Source: DATBIS01 sp036556805 (lineage in GTDB: Bacteria > Actinomycetota > UBA4738 > HRBIN12). From it: a DNA stretch of 12,208 bases. Both the position numbers and the translations under genes were made by a program. The stretch lies in the NCBI GenBank assembly GCA_036556805.1, contig DATBIS010000084.1:1-12208 (forward strand), read 5' to 3'. Of the stretch, positions 11,271 to 12,208 are shown piece after piece; positions within the stretch are counted from its first letter, which is position 1; each line of letters starts with the position of its first letter. A model generated the notes under the pieces. That model saw only the letters and a list, made by a program, of their open reading frames with translations, did no database searches and was not told the origin of the DNA.

Positions 11271-11276
11271 CGATCC

Positions 11277-12208
11277 ATGGACCAGAAGTTCCGCATCACC
11301 TACGCCACCCTGTCCGCCGACAACGAGGAGCTGCAGCACGCCTACGACGAGGCCGCCGAGCGCATGAAGGCCGAGCTCGGCAAGTCGTATCCGGTGGTGA
11401 TCAACGGCGAGGAACGCTGGCGCGACGAGACCTACGACGAGCCTTCGCCGATCGACAAGGACCTCCTGATCGGCCGCTTCTCCCAATCGACCGTGCAGGA
11501 CGTCGAGGACGCCGTCGCCGCCGCGAAGGCGTTCCAGCTCGAATGGGACCGCATGGGCTGGCAGGAGCGCGTGCGGGTCCTCCGCGCCTCGGCGGACGTG
11601 ATGGAGGAGCGGCTGTTCGACCTCGCCGCGCTGATGGCGTACGAGGTGGGGAAGAGCCGGCTCGAGGCGCTCGGTGACGTGCAGGAGACCGTCGAGCTCA
11701 TCCGCTGGAACTGCGACGAGGTCGAGAAGCACGATGGCTTCCGGGTCCCGATGAGCGGCCTCGGCGCCGCCGGCGAGTACTACGACGTCCTGCGACCGCA
11801 CGGCGTGTGGGCGGTCATCAGCCCGTTCAACTTCCCGATGGCGCTCTCGGGCGGGCCCTCCTCCGGCGCGCTCGTCGCGGGCAACGCGGTCGTGCTGAAG
11901 CCGTCGAACCAGGGCGCCCTGCTCGGCTACAAGCTCTACGAGTGCTACCGGGACGGCGGCGTGCCCGCGGGCGCGTTCCACCTCACGATCGGCCGCGGGG
12001 CCGTGGTCGGCGACCACCTCTGGCACCACCGCGACGTGAACGGCATCACGTTCACAGGCTCCTATCCGGTGGGCATGGACATCTACAAGCACTTCGCGAC
12101 CGACGTGCCGAAGCCGGTGATCTGCGAGATGGGCGGGAAGAACCCGGCGATCGTCACGAAGAACGCCGACCTCGACGTCGCGACCGACGGCGTGCTGCGC
12201 TCGGCGTT
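11277..12208 (+). CDS. L-glutamate gamma-semialdehyde (P5C) dehydrogenase, 3' end outside window
   Basis: NAD-dependent aldehyde dehydrogenase oxidising glutamate semialdehyde (open form of P5C) to glutamate, the second step of proline catabolism. The 310 visible residues show the ALDH cofactor domain: WAVISPFNFPMALSGGPSSG (168-187) with the oxyanion Asn N175, NAVVLKPSN (193-201) with K198, ITFTGSYPVG (257-266) and CEMGGKNPAIV (283-293) with the general-base E284. The catalytic Cys lies beyond the window. The N-terminal extension and SPFNFPMAL in place of PWNFP fit P5C dehydrogenases, and the nearby proline dehydrogenase supports this; other ALDH families cannot be excluded on half a protein. 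The ATG has an excellent Shine-Dalgarno. The sequence is open to the window end. Confidence 0.88.
   Translation, partial: MDQKFRITYATLSADNEELQHAYDEAAERMKAELGKSYPVVINGEERWRDETYDEPSPIDKDLLIGRFSQSTVQDVEDAVAAAKAFQLEWDRMGWQERVRVLRASADVMEERLFDLAALMAYEVGKSRLEALGDVQETVELIRWNCDEVEKHDGFRVPMSGLGAAGEYYDVLRPHGVWAVISPFNFPMALSGGPSSGALVAGNAVVLKPSNQGALLGYKLYECYRDGGVPAGAFHLTIGRGAVVGDHLWHHRDVNGITFTGSYPVGMDIYKHFATDVPKPVICEMGGKNPAIVTKNADLDVATDGVLRSA

Noticed and set aside
1..12208. CRISPR arrays, insertion sequences, tRNA or rRNA genes, prophage genes
   Set aside because: No regularly spaced repeats, transposase or integrase motifs, or tRNA T-loop patterns were found. Composition looks uniform and the genes are metabolic or regulatory.

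Overview
The window is GC-rich bacterial DNA, densely coded, with short spacers and GTG or TTG starts beside ATG. Three things point to Actinomycetota: an MshA-type glycosyltransferase (first step of mycothiol synthesis), an RsiG-like protein (the c-di-GMP-dependent anti-sigma family known from actinobacteria), and many genes whose start codon lies only 6-9 bases after a -10 hexamer (leaderless transcription). The exact lineage cannot be read from the sequence; a deep-branching actinobacterium is my inference.

Layout, left to right. (1) 1-1797: sulfate assimilation, with a truncated APS reductase gene (cysH, minus strand) divergent from ATP sulfurylase (sat). (2) 1843-2901: a secreted coiled-coil M23 peptidoglycan hydrolase. 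(3) 2933-4290: a c-di-GMP pair, an RsiG-like protein followed after a structured 143-base spacer by an intact HD-GYP phosphodiesterase. (4) 4311-5297: a zinc-type L-asparaginase II. (5) 5367-6653: an MshA-like GT4 glycosyltransferase, ending at a short terminator hairpin. (6) 6654-7175: no protein gene. A strong -35/-10 promoter drives what looks like a large multibranched noncoding RNA with its 5' and 3' ends paired, four GNRA tetraloops, a palindromic loop and a terminator. I could not match it to a known class. (7) 7176-8419: a TetR regulator overlapping a SAM-dependent methyltransferase. (8) 8439-10335: proline dehydrogenase, ProC and a 40-residue very basic peptide in one apparent operon. 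(9) 10339-11127: a fumarylacetoacetate-hydrolase-family enzyme on the minus strand. (10) 11277-12208: the start of a glutamate-semialdehyde (P5C) dehydrogenase, cut by the window end.

Sat makes APS and the CysH type seen here reduces APS directly, so no APS kinase is needed. Proline dehydrogenase and P5C dehydrogenase together oxidise proline to glutamate; ProC reverses the first step yet is translationally coupled to it. The HD-GYP enzyme would degrade the ligand that the RsiG-like protein is expected to bind.

The best candidates for something undescribed are the structured RNA at about 6802-7155, then the rsiG/HD-GYP module with its switch-like leader, then the small basic protein behind proC.
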